DNA of 53,539 nucleotides, taken from the NCBI GenBank assembly GCA_012728855.1, contig JAAYEH010000178.1, forward strand, positions 1 to 53,539, read 5' to 3'. Origin of the DNA: Rhodopirellula sp. Lineage in GTDB: Bacteria; Planctomycetota; Planctomycetia; Pirellulales; Thermoguttaceae. The position numbers were made by a program, and so were the translations under genes. The notes below the pieces were generated by a model, which did no database searches, was not told the DNA's origin, and worked only from the letters and a program-made list of their open reading frames with translations. Numbering within the stretch: position 1 is the first letter of the stretch; every line of letters begins with the position of its first letter. Positions 45,577 to 53,539 of the stretch are shown here, one piece after another.

Positions 45577-47208
45577 GTGTTACGACACCGTTTCACACTC
45601 GAAACCCTGCTGGCCCTATGGATCGCCGCCACGGTCATCTGCTGCCCGCGGTCCATTGATGCGGCCTCGCCCGCCGGCGGCGAACGCCCGAACATTCTTT
45701 TCGTCTTCTGCGACGATCACGCCTACCAGGCCATCAGCGCTTACCGGCCGATCTGCCCGCATAACATTCCGCTGAACTACACGCCCCATATCGATCGGCT
45801 GGCCCACGAGGGGATGCGATTCGACAATTGCTACGTGACCAACTCGATTTGCGGCCCGGCGCGGGCGGTGATCCAGACCGGCAAGTACAGCCACAAGAAC
45901 GGCTTCTGCTGCAACGGCAATCGCTTTGACGGCACCCAGCAGACTTTCCCTAAGCTATTGCAGAAGGTCGGCTACCAGACGGCCGTGGTCGGTAAGTGGC
46001 ACCTCGGAGAGCACATGCCGCCGCAGGGCTTCGACTACGCCGAGGTGTTGATCGGCCAAGGCCCCTACTACAACCCGCCGATGCTCCGCAACGGCGAGCG
46101 GGTCGAGCACACCGGCTACACCACCGACATCATCACCGATCTGACACTCCAGTGGCTCGAGAAGAAACGCGACCCTGCCAAGCCATTCCTGCTCATGTAC
46201 CAGCACAAGGCGCCGCACCGGCGCTGGGATCCGGGGCCGAAGTATCTCACGAAATACGACGACATCGCCATTCCCGAGCCAGCGACCCTCTTCGACGATT
46301 ACCAGGGCCGCGGCACGCCGGCTAAGACCCAGGATATGTCGATCGCCAGGACGATGGACGACCAGGATCTGAAGATGGTTCCTCCTCCGAAGCTCACGCC
46401 CGAGCAGCAGCATACGTGGGAGGCGGCCTACGAGCCGAAAAACGAGGCGTTCCGGCAGGCGAAACTCGAAGGACGCGACCTGGTGCGGTGGAAATACCAG
46501 CGCTACATGAAGGACTATCTCCGTTGTATCGCCTCGGTCGATGAGAACCTCGGTCGGGTACTCGACTATCTCGATCGCACCGGACTCGTCGACAACACGG
46601 TCGTCATCTACACGTCCGATCAGGGTTTCTATCTGGGAGAGCACGGCTGGTTCGACAAACGCTGGATGTACGAGGAGACGTTGCGGACGCCGCTGATCGT
46701 CCGCTGGCCGAAGCGGATCCACGCCCGCAGCGTCAACAAGGACATCGTCTCCAACGTCGACTTCGCCGAGACCTTTCTCGATCTCGCCGGCGCGGAAGTG
46801 CCCGGCGACATGCAGGGCCGCAGCCTGGTGCCGCTGATGCATGGCCAGACGCCGTCAGATTGGCGAAAGACCTTCTACTATCAGTATTTCGAGTTTCCCG
46901 GTCCGCACGACGTGCGACGCCATTGCGGGGTGACCGACGGCCGCTACAAGCTTATCCACTTCTACGAGCCCGACGTGAAGGAGTGGGAGTTGTACGATCT
47001 GCAAAGCGATCCGTACGAACTAACCAGTGTTTACGGCCATCCGATGTACGGCAAAGAACAGGCGCGGATGGAAAAGGAGTTGGAGCGGCTGAAAAAGGAA
47101 TTGGAGGTGCCCGATGAGGATCCCCCGCAATCGTACCTGGGAGGCATGGAGCGTTATCGCAAGGCGGTCGAACGGATTCACCAGCGGCGGAAGGAATTCG
47201 AGAAGTAG
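45577..47208 (+). CDS. Exported formylglycine-dependent sulfatase
   Basis: Type I sulfatase of 543 residues, exported (signal [19 protein letters not shown]). It hydrolyses sulfate esters, probably on polysaccharides. [14 protein letters not shown] carries the first metal Asp pair. The formylglycine motif CxPxR is C92-G-P-A-R96 in [47 protein letters not shown] and the rest of the S1 core are complete. The GTG at 45577 has AGGAG six to seven bases upstream. Its stop TAG is also the end of the GTAG head of a REP (47205-47229). Confidence 0.95.
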   Translation: MLRHRFTLETLLALWIAATVICCPRSIDAASPAGGERPNILFVFCDDHAYQAISAYRPICPHNIPLNYTPHIDRLAHEGMRFDNCYVTNSICGPARAVIQTGKYSHKNGFCCNGNRFDGTQQTFPKLLQKVGYQTAVVGKWHLGEHMPPQGFDYAEVLIGQGPYYNPPMLRNGERVEHTGYTTDIITDLTLQWLEKKRDPAKPFLLMYQHKAPHRRWDPGPKYLTKYDDIAIPEPATLFDDYQGRGTPAKTQDMSIARTMDDQDLKMVPPPKLTPEQQHTWEAAYEPKNEAFRQAKLEGRDLVRWKYQRYMKDYLRCIASVDENLGRVLDYLDRTGLVDNTVVIYTSDQGFYLGEHGWFDKRWMYEETLRTPLIVRWPKRIHARSVNKDIVSNVDFAETFLDLAGAEVPGDMQGRSLVPLMHGQTPSDWRKTFYYQYFEFPGPHDVRRHCGVTDGRYKLIHFYEPDVKEWELYDLQSDPYELTSVYGHPMYGKEQARMEKELERLKKELEVPDEDPPQSYLGGMERYRKAVERIHQRRKEFEK

Positions 47209-47229
47209 CTCCCGCCTGCCGGGCGGGAG
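47205..47229 (+). repeat. REP hairpin overlapping the sulfatase stop codon
   Basis: GTAG head 47205-47208, stem CTCCCGCC/GGCGGGAG with loop TGCCG. The TAG of the head is the sulfatase stop codon. A second inverted copy was not found nearby. Confidence 0.8.
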
Positions 47230-47403
47230 TTGACGCAATCAATTCTTGTCCGTAACATCCACGCGCCGTGGGCGCATGGCCAAGTCGTGTAACCTTGGCC
47301 CTCAACTCTCAACCTCTCCCGGCTCCTTGCTCCCGAGGCAAGCACCTGCTATCTTCTCCAGCGGGGCGCTGCACTCAAGAATGCCCGGGCGAGGACGCAC
47401 AGA

Positions 47404-48678
47404 ATGAAGATTCGACATCTGCGATGGTGGCTCTGCGGGCTGCTGTTCGCCGCCACCGCACTGAGTTTCCTCGATCGGCAGGTCTTGTCGGTCATCGCGC
47501 CTGTCGTGACCGAAGAGTTCGAGATGACCAACCAGGAGTATTCTTACGTCACGACGGCGTTTCTGGTCAGTTACGCGGTGATGTTCTTCCTGGCCGGCCG
47601 GATCATGGACCTCGTCGGTACGCGGCTCGGTATGGCACTGTCCGTGGGGCTGTGGACCGTCGCCAGCGCCCTGCACGCCGTGGCACAGGGGGCGTACCAA
47701 TTGGCCTTCTTCCGGTTCCTGCTCGGGGCCGGCGAGGGAGGCTGTTTCCCCGGGGTGACCAAGGCCGCCACGGAATGGTTCCCCCAGCGCGAGCGAGCGC
47801 TGGCCATCGGCATCGCCATCGGGGGCGCCAGCCTCGGAGCCGTTGCCGCGCCCCCTTTGACTGTCTGGCTGGTAGGGCAGTTCGGATGGCGGGAAGCGTT
47901 TTTGGTTACCGGGGCCTTGGGCGCGGCCTGGGTGACACTTTGGTGGGTTTTCTACCACGCGCCGGTAGCCTCGCCGTTTGTCACCGACTCGGAACGCAAG
48001 CATGTCGAGGCCCACGCGGAAGGTGAGACGGCGATGCCCGCCCGCGACAGTCAACCGGTGGCGCCACCCCCCTCGCTGGCCTCACTCTTGACGCGAAAGG
48101 ATGTCTGGGGATTGGCGATCATGCGGTTCCTCTTCGACCCGGTGTTCTACTTCTACATGTTCTGGATCCCGAAATACCTCAGCGAGGAACGCGGCTTGTC
48201 GCTGGAAGCGATCGGCCGGTTGACGTGGATCCCTTTCTTCGCCCTGGGAGTGTCGAACGTGATCGGTGGATGGGCGTCCGACCGGCTGATTGCCGCGGGA
48301 ATGCCCCCCAGCAAAGCCCGCAAGCTGGTGATGGCCGCGGCGGCGCTGTTGACGGTCTCTTCGGCGGCAGCGGCGTTTGCCGGAAGTGCCGCGATGGCCG
48401 TGGCCATCATGTCGGTGCTGATGTTCGCCCACGGCTTCTGGATCACCAACTACGTCACGGTTATCAGCGAGAGTTTTCCGAAGAACGCCGTGGCCACGGT
48501 CATGGGGCTGGCCGGCATGGTCGGAGCGATTGGCGGAATGCTCGGCAATACGGCGATCGGTCTGGTCGTCGATCGGTTTTCGTTTCTTCCCGTCTGGATC
48601 GCCTCCGGCTGCCTCTACCCTCTCGCTCTGCTCGTCCTTCTTGCGACCGTGGGCGGGGCCAAACCGTCCGAAATATGA
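47404..48678 (+). CDS. MFS transporter, hexuronate/organic-anion type
   Basis: Major facilitator carrier of 424 residues with 12 predicted helices. The N-terminal LCGLLFAATALSFLDRQVLSVIAPVVTEEF is typical of the anion:cation symporter (ACS) family, as in hexuronate transporters. FRFLLGAGEGGCFPGVTKAATEWF is the ACS signature region, followed by PQRERALAIGIAIGG. GAGGA is eight bases before the ATG. The position next to a sugar-isomerase gene, 18 bases downstream, suggests uptake of the isomerase substrate. Confidence 0.9.
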   Translation: MKIRHLRWWLCGLLFAATALSFLDRQVLSVIAPVVTEEFEMTNQEYSYVTTAFLVSYAVMFFLAGRIMDLVGTRLGMALSVGLWTVASALHAVAQGAYQLAFFRFLLGAGEGGCFPGVTKAATEWFPQRERALAIGIAIGGASLGAVAAPPLTVWLVGQFGWREAFLVTGALGAAWVTLWWVFYHAPVASPFVTDSERKHVEAHAEGETAMPARDSQPVAPPPSLASLLTRKDVWGLAIMRFLFDPVFYFYMFWIPKYLSEERGLSLEAIGRLTWIPFFALGVSNVIGGWASDRLIAAGMPPSKARKLVMAAAALLTVSSAAAAFAGSAAMAVAIMSVLMFAHGFWITNYVTVISESFPKNAVATVMGLAGMVGAIGGMLGNTAIGLVVDRFSFLPVWIASGCLYPLALLVLLATVGGAKPSEI

Positions 48679-48696
48679 AATCCTGGAAACAGATCG

Positions 48697-50178
48697 ATGA
48701 ATGTTCCTATCACCCCTCCGGCCGTCCGAGTCCCTCGCCGCAAACCTCGCACCGCCAACATCGGCATCTTCGGCGTCGGCCACTACACCTACTGGGGGCA
48801 GTTCCCGGGGTTGCACGACGACATGCTTGCCAAGATCGACGTGTTGGTGAAGAAGGTCGAAGCCAACGACGTACACGTCACCAATTTCGGGCTGATCGAC
48901 AATGCCCAAGGGGCCTACGCCCTGCTGCCGAGGCTCAAAGCGGCCAACCTGGATCTTGTCTTCTGCGACATGGTGACCTATGCCACCTCCTCGACTTTCG
49001 GCATCCTGATCCGCGATCTCGACGTGCCGGTAGTTCTGGTCGCTTTGCAGCCGCTGGAGGCGATGGACTACGCCAAGGCGTCGACCTACATGCAGCTATC
49101 GAACGACGACTTTTGCTCGGTGCCCGAGTTTACCGGCGTGGCGATCCGGATGGGCAAGCGTCCGCCGCCGCTCGTTCTCGGCACACTCCACGGCGATCCG
49201 GCGGCCGACGCCGCGCTGGCCGAGTGGTGCAACATCGCCAAGGTTCTGCACGACCTCCAGGGCGCGCGGATCGGACATTTCGGCCACGTCTTGGAGTCGA
49301 TGCTCGACATGCACTCCGACCCGACTGCCTTCACTGCCGGTTTCGGCTGCCACATCGTGCAGACCGAGGCCGACGACCTGGTGCGGCTGCACCGCACGGT
49401 CGAGCCGGCCGAGATCGAAGCCAAGAAGGCCCGCATCCTCGACATGTTCGACACTCCCGACCCCAAGTCCGATCCCATCACCCGCAAGCTCACTCCCGAA
49501 GATCTGCATGCGGCCGCGCGCGTGGCGGTGGCGCTGGACCGGTTTGTCGATGAGAAAGAGCTTGACGGCCTGGCCTACTACTACGAGGGCGAGCCGGAGA
49601 GCAAGATGCGGCACGTGGTGACGAACCTCGTCGTCGGCAACTCGCTGCTGACGGCGGCCGGTTTTCCCATGTGCGGCGAGTCGGACTTGAAAACCTGCAT
49701 CGCCATGCTCATCGAGGACCGCCTGGACATCGGGGGCAGCTTTGCCGAATTCCACCCCGTCGATTTTAAAGAGGGATTCGTCCTCGTCGGCCACGACGGA
49801 CCGCACCACATCAACATCGCCGAAGGCAAGCCGGTGCTCCGCAGCCTGCTGAAGTACCACGGCAAGCCGGGGTCGGGGGCCAGCGTGGAGTTCAAGATCA
49901 AGGAAGGGCCGATCACGATGCTGAGCATCGGGAGCACGGCGGAGGGTAAATTCAAGTTCGTCCTTGCCGAGGGAGAATCGGTTCGTGGACCGATCCCCGC
50001 GACCGGCAACACGAACACGCGTGGCTTCTTCCAGCCCGACGTTCGCACGTTCCTCAAACGCTGGGTGGCGGAGGGTCCGACGCACCATTTCGCGCTGGGT
50101 ATCGGCCACCATGCCGGGGCCATTGAGAAAATCGCCGACGCCCTGGGAATCGAGAGTGCCGTGGTTTGCCCGGAGTAA
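48697..50178 (+). CDS. L-arabinose/L-fucose isomerase-family protein
   Basis: Protein of 493 residues resembling the arabinose/fucose isomerase superfamily (aldose-ketose isomerisation, metal dependent). The N-terminal Rossmann-like domain (ANIGIFGVGHYTYWGQFPGL) is followed by a middle domain. The C-terminal metal sites are the glutamates in CGESDLKTCIAM and SFAEFHPVDF and the histidines in GHDGPHHINIA and HHFALGIGHHAGAIEKIA. The specific sugar is not determined. It lies between two MFS carriers, suggesting uptake then isomerisation. Confidence 0.85.
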   Translation: MNVPITPPAVRVPRRKPRTANIGIFGVGHYTYWGQFPGLHDDMLAKIDVLVKKVEANDVHVTNFGLIDNAQGAYALLPRLKAANLDLVFCDMVTYATSSTFGILIRDLDVPVVLVALQPLEAMDYAKASTYMQLSNDDFCSVPEFTGVAIRMGKRPPPLVLGTLHGDPAADAALAEWCNIAKVLHDLQGARIGHFGHVLESMLDMHSDPTAFTAGFGCHIVQTEADDLVRLHRTVEPAEIEAKKARILDMFDTPDPKSDPITRKLTPEDLHAAARVAVALDRFVDEKELDGLAYYYEGEPESKMRHVVTNLVVGNSLLTAAGFPMCGESDLKTCIAMLIEDRLDIGGSFAEFHPVDFKEGFVLVGHDGPHHINIAEGKPVLRSLLKYHGKPGSGASVEFKIKEGPITMLSIGSTAEGKFKFVLAEGESVRGPIPATGNTNTRGFFQPDVRTFLKRWVAEGPTHHFALGIGHHAGAIEKIADALGIESAVVCPE

Positions 50179-50316
50179 ACGGTTGTGGGCTCTCGATGAG
50201 AGCTTTTGGTTTTACGAGGCTTTGTTGCCGCCCCGCGCAGGCCGCTGGCCGTCGCGGTTAAACGATTCCGGTGGCGGCCGAAGGCCGCGGTAAGGAAATA
50301 TCGACGCAGGTACGCC

Positions 50317-51624
50317 ATGCCCGTGGACAATCCGATGGAAACAACGCCGTCTACCTATTCGCCTCTGCCGCTGCTCAGCCGGCTTTCGGCGATGATGTTC
50401 CTGCAATACTTCGTGCAAGGCGCTTATCTGCCGATTGCGTCGGTCTATGTCCAGGACGCGCTGGGGTTCACCGCCATGCAGGTCGGCGTCTTCAGCTCAG
50501 CCCTGGCGGTCGGCCCGTTTCTCGCCCCCTTCGTAATCGGCCAGATCGTCGATCGGATGTTCGCCACTGAACGGGTGATGGCGTTTTGCCATCTCGCCGG
50601 CGGGTTGCTGATGCTGGCCATCTACACGCAGACCGACGTCTGGCCGGTGATCCTCTTGGGCACCGCCTACTCGATTCTTTACGTGCCGACGATGATGCTC
50701 TCCAATTCCCTGGCCTTCCAGCACCTCAAGAACAGCGACATGGAGTTTCCCTGGATCCGGGCCTTCGGCACGCTCGGATTCATCATCCCGGCGTATGTGA
50801 TCGAATTCTGGTGGCTCCGCGGACTGCAAGGGGAATCGCTCGACCGGGCACGGGCGTTCGCCTTCGCGCTATCGGGCATCGTCGGCATCGTGATGGCCAT
50901 CTATTGCCTGAGCCTGCCCCATACACCGGCCCAGCATCGCGAAGACCGCAAGTACGCGCCGGGCGTGGTCGTCTCGATGCTGCGCAGCCGCCACTTTTTC
51001 GTCCTCATCCTCGTGAGCTTCTTCATCGCCATGGCACACCAGTTCGTGGTTGTCTGGTACAGTCCTTTCCTGCGGGCCATCCTCGACACCGGCGGCTGGG
51101 GCGCCTATGAGCAGAGCATCAGTTCGGTCGGGCAAATCTGCGAACTGGCGGTGCTGGCGATCCTGGGCCTCTTGATCAAGCGGCTGGGATTCAAATGGAC
51201 CATGCTCCTGGGACTTGCCGCTTACATGCTTCGCTGCCTGCTGTTTTCCCTAGTCTTCGCGTTGGACCTCTCCTTCACGGGCAAGTTGATCCTGGCCGCC
51301 GCCGGTCAGGCCCTGCACGGTTTCTGTTTCGGCTGCTTCCTGGCGGTCGCCTATATGTACGTCGACCGGATCGCGCCGCGCGACGCGAGGGGAAGCATGC
51401 AGACCCTCTACGGCACGTTTGTCATTGCGCTGGGGTTCTTTGCGGGAGGATTTGCCAGCGGCCAGATCGGCGATTGGTTCACCACGGGAGCCGAGCAGAC
51501 ACTCACCCGTGATTGGACGAGCATCTGGCTAAGCTGCACCGCACTGTGTGCCGCCTGCCTCGTCGTCTTCGCCGTCTGGTTCCCGAGGCGACTGCCGGAG
51601 CCAGGAGCAGGGAGCGAGGAGTAA
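50317..51624 (+). CDS. MFS transporter, nucleoside permease-like
   Basis: Major facilitator carrier of 435 residues resembling the nucleoside:H+ symporter group (NupG/XapB type). The first helix reads RLSAMMFLQYFVQGAYLPIAS, and FTAMQVGVFSSALAVGPFLAP and WIRAFGTLGFIIPAYVIEFW follow. About 12 helices are seen. ATG 50317 is used; an upstream TTG frame would add 37 mostly arginine-rich residues. It could carry a nucleoside or a sugar; the locus favours the latter. Confidence 0.87.
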   Translation: MPVDNPMETTPSTYSPLPLLSRLSAMMFLQYFVQGAYLPIASVYVQDALGFTAMQVGVFSSALAVGPFLAPFVIGQIVDRMFATERVMAFCHLAGGLLMLAIYTQTDVWPVILLGTAYSILYVPTMMLSNSLAFQHLKNSDMEFPWIRAFGTLGFIIPAYVIEFWWLRGLQGESLDRARAFAFALSGIVGIVMAIYCLSLPHTPAQHREDRKYAPGVVVSMLRSRHFFVLILVSFFIAMAHQFVVVWYSPFLRAILDTGGWGAYEQSISSVGQICELAVLAILGLLIKRLGFKWTMLLGLAAYMLRCLLFSLVFALDLSFTGKLILAAAGQALHGFCFGCFLAVAYMYVDRIAPRDARGSMQTLYGTFVIALGFFAGGFASGQIGDWFTTGAEQTLTRDWTSIWLSCTALCAACLVVFAVWFPRRLPEPGAGSEE

Positions 51625-51649
51625 GGAGCGCGCATCGGCACAAAACGTA

Positions 51650-51686
51650 GGTGGCGCAACCAAGAAGGGGTCGCCACCCTTCTTTT
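51650..51686. terminator. Hairpin with T-rich tail
   Basis: GGTGGCG (51650-51656) pairs with CGCCACC (51672-51678), loop 15 bases, followed by CTTCTTTTCC. It lies 25 bases beyond the MFS stop and between two convergent genes, so it may end the plus-strand transcript. Confidence 0.5.
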
Positions 51687-51715
51687 CCGCTCCGTGAACA
51701 AACTCTTGGCGTAAT

Positions 51716-51991
51716 CTATTTCTTCACCAGTGACCCCTCGAACCCCGCGGCGAGGAAGCATTTCTCCTTGATCACGTCGGTGAACTTCACGGCGGCCACC
51801 TTGCCATAAGGAAGCACGACGGTGCGCGCGCCCGTCGTATCGGGTGTCTGGCGTTCCACGAGCAGAAAATCGTCGCTCGTGAGAAACCCCGCGAAAGGGA
51901 TTTGTTCACCGAAGCCGGTTATCAGCACCCCGCGGCGAAGCGTTTCCGGCGGCCAGTGGTGGAAGAAACCTTTCCAGTCGGGTTCGTTCAT
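51716..51991 (-). CDS. Small conserved-type planctomycetal protein, unknown
   Basis: Protein of 91 residues from ATG 51991 (MNEPDWKGFFHHWPPETLRR). It reads as alternating strands: GVLITGFGEQIPFAGFLTSD, DFLLVERQTPDTTGARTVVL and KVAAVKFTDVIKEKCFLAAG. No domain name is recalled, but the short acidic-aromatic start and beta-rich body resemble small planctomycetal proteins of unknown role. ATG 52039 would add 16 residues without similarity. Confidence 0.6.
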   Translation of the reverse strand: MNEPDWKGFFHHWPPETLRRGVLITGFGEQIPFAGFLTSDDFLLVERQTPDTTGARTVVLPYGKVAAVKFTDVIKEKCFLAAGFEGSLVKK

Positions 51992-52348
51992 CTTCGATGC
52001 ATCGCGCCGGGGGAAACTGCCTTGGGCATGGTTCAACAACGGGGGCTGTTCCGAGCCACTCCGCTATCAAGCTTAGCCCAAGCGAAGACGACCGGCCGAT
52101 TCGATGTGCCATGCATAGCCGGAGCCGGATCGTCATTCCACCCGTTATAGCGGGTCTTCCAGGTCGGTAGCCTCAATTCTCTCGCGTCCGCAGCAAACTT
52201 GCGAAGTATCCAAGCCGAGTTTGCCGATCATAGCGATAGTGCCGCCTTTGCGGGTGGTGCCGCGGCGTGTTATACAGCGGCTCCGCCGGCCAGAGGTTTC
52301 TGGCCGCATGTTCAGGTGGATTCACGAGATCTCGGGGGGGCCCAGTCG
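51992..52348. other. Divergent intergenic region, possible promoters
   Basis: 357 bases between two divergent genes. A small hairpin, ACCCG-ttatag-CGGGT (52140-52155), is present. The frame of the export gene stays open upstream to 52199, but its translation lacks a signal peptide. No clear promoter box was identified. Confidence 0.4.
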
Positions 52349-53416
52349 ATGAGCGAATCTTGCCGCTCTCTTTCCTTAATGGTCTTCGCTGCCGTGTCGC
52401 TGGGTTGGTTGACAGGATGCCAAGTACTCACCACGCCGCAGCTGGACCAATACGACGCAACGCTCGATCAACCGGTACCGCCCTCCATGTCGCCGCCGCG
52501 TGAACTGGAGAAGGTCTCCTTGCCGGCCTACCGCGTCGAACCACCCGACGTGATACAGATCGAAGTCCTCAAGGTCGTTCCTCTGCCCCCCTACCGGCTT
52601 GAGGTTTATGACGTGATGCAGATCGACGTGACAGGGACTCTTTTGGACCAGCCGATCAACAATCCCTATATCATCGACGCCGAGGGAACCGTCAACCTCG
52701 GTCCGGCTTATGGTAGCGTCCGCGTAGCTGGGATGAGCATCGACGAGGCCAACGAGGCCATCCGCCGGCACTTGCTGCAGATCCTCAAGCGGCCTGTCGT
52801 TTCCGTCCGCCTCATTCAGACCACGGGGATGCAACCGGTCAGCGGGATCTATCTGGTCGGCCCCGACGGCACGATCAATCTGCGGCAGTACGGCCAAGTC
52901 CATGTGGCAGGTTTGAGCCTGCCGGAGATCAAGGTCAAACTTCAGCGCCACCTCTCGCAATACCTTGACTCGCCGGAAGCGTCGGTGGACGTGGTGGCCT
53001 ACAACAGCAAGGTCTACTACATCGTCACCGAAGGGGCCGGGGTCGGCGACAACGTGGTGCGAGTGCCGATCACCGGCAACGAGACCGTACTCGACGCGAT
53101 CAGTCAGATTCGCGGACTCTCGCAGTTGTCCAGCCAGAAGATCTGGATCGCGCGACCCGCCCCGCACGGTTTCCATTGCGAGCAGATTCTGCCGGTCGAC
53201 TGGAACGCGATCACTGAAGGCGGGTCGGCATCCACCAACTACCAGATTCTGCCAGGCGACCGGGTGTTCATCGCCGAAGACAAGATGATGACGCTGACCA
53301 ACGTCGTTGCGAAGATCGTGGGACCGTTTGAGCGAGCAATGGGCTTCTCCTCCTTGTCCGTCTCGACGATCCGGAATTTCCAGTCGCTCGGCCAAGGTTT
53401 GGACAACGGATTCTAA
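52349..53416 (+). CDS. Wza-type polysaccharide export lipoprotein
   Basis: Outer-membrane polysaccharide export protein of 355 residues (Wza/Poly_export family), which forms the exit channel for exopolysaccharide. A lipoprotein signal, SLMVFAAVSLGWLTGC (lipidated C24), is followed by the polysaccharide-export (PES) domain with YRLEVYDVMQIDVTG and the NPYIIDAEGTVNLGPAYGSV strand. Soluble-ligand-binding beta-grasp (SLBB) repeats are seen in VRVAGMSIDEANEAIRRHL and QVHVAGLSLPEIKVKLQRHL. A GGGGGG stretch precedes the ATG. A capsule or stalk polymer gene set probably continues beyond the window. Confidence 0.9.
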   Translation: MSESCRSLSLMVFAAVSLGWLTGCQVLTTPQLDQYDATLDQPVPPSMSPPRELEKVSLPAYRVEPPDVIQIEVLKVVPLPPYRLEVYDVMQIDVTGTLLDQPINNPYIIDAEGTVNLGPAYGSVRVAGMSIDEANEAIRRHLLQILKRPVVSVRLIQTTGMQPVSGIYLVGPDGTINLRQYGQVHVAGLSLPEIKVKLQRHLSQYLDSPEASVDVVAYNSKVYYIVTEGAGVGDNVVRVPITGNETVLDAISQIRGLSQLSSQKIWIARPAPHGFHCEQILPVDWNAITEGGSASTNYQILPGDRVFIAEDKMMTLTNVVAKIVGPFERAMGFSSLSVSTIRNFQSLGQGLDNGF

Positions 53417-53427
53417 TAGGGCGCACC

Positions 53428-53539
53428 ATGCACTCTGCGATTTTAGGCAGCATGGGATTGGTAGCAACGGGAGCCGGTGAGACGCTGCGGGCGATTTCGC
53501 CAGAAGCGAGCAAGCGTGGGGGTGTCGCTGAGGTGGTCG
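53428..53539 (+). CDS. Start of possible next gene (partial)
   Basis: An open frame from ATG 53428, eleven bases beyond the Wza-type stop, runs to the window edge: MHSAILGSMGLVATGAGETL and about 17 more residues. It is too short to identify; a biosynthesis partner of the export protein is possible. Confidence 0.35.
   Translation, partial: MHSAILGSMGLVATGAGETLRAISPEASKRGGVAEVV

Noticed and set aside
51650..51686. GTAG just before the hairpin at 51650, resembling a REP
   Set aside because: The loop is long and the stem does not match the REP family; a terminator is the simpler reading.
1..53539. tRNA, rRNA or CRISPR arrays
   Set aside because: No cloverleaf, rRNA signature or regularly spaced direct repeats were recognised by eye; a dedicated search would be needed to exclude tRNAs fully.

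Overview
The window reads as a chromosomal segment of a GC-rich planctomycete (Planctomycetota, probably a Pirellulales-like lineage). This is inferred from gene content: exported PD40 beta-propeller proteins with c-type haem motifs (hydrazine-synthase-alpha-like), a formylglycine sulfatase, a membrane Ser/Thr kinase, a TadG-like pilus protein, HEAT-repeat fusions and several small exported proteins of planctomycetal type. No phage genes, rRNA, tRNA or CRISPR array were recognised.

Layout. 1-9.6 kb is mixed housekeeping: leuC/leuD (leuD cut by the window edge), a six-helix membrane kinase, a methyltransferase-like protein, an exported thioredoxin-fold protein, a ketosynthase homologue without the catalytic Cys, small membrane, secreted and lipoprotein genes, and queG. 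9.6-28.2 kb is a long minus-strand block: TadG-like protein and a secreted partner, a PD40/haem protein, a DMFA-like exported protein, an S46 dipeptidyl peptidase, a POT di/tripeptide transporter, a Tat-exported C_GCAxxG_C_C/M2-peptidase fusion and a 1363-residue GH2 enzyme. 28.2-31.1 kb holds a small unknown gene and a tri-haem PD40 protein. 31.1-33.3 kb is a decayed zone with a paired REP element, a frameshifted RAYT transposase remnant, a deleted DUF4058-like gene and an amidohydrolase tail. A higBA toxin-antitoxin operon follows.

34.1-42.0 kb is a carbohydrate or polyol locus on two divergent arms: gldA-like dehydrogenase, 2-hydroxyacid dehydrogenase, class II aldolase and SDR on the minus strand; a second SDR, FGGY kinase and UroD-family protein on the plus strand. 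42.1-51.6 kb carries a disrupted PD40/HEAT gene, a sulfatase, an MFS carrier, an arabinose/fucose-isomerase-like protein and a nucleoside-permease-like MFS carrier. The end holds a small unknown gene and a Wza-type polysaccharide export lipoprotein.

Functional reading: S46 peptidase, M2-like peptidase and POT carrier look like a dipeptide-scavenging set. The sulfatase, GH2, isomerase, kinase, aldolase and carriers suggest use of sulfated or rare sugars. Intergenic DNA is dominated by two repeat types: GTAG-headed REP hairpins, often in inverted pairs and twice supplying the stop codon of a gene, and long 28-35 bp inverted repeats located 49-80 bases before start codons.
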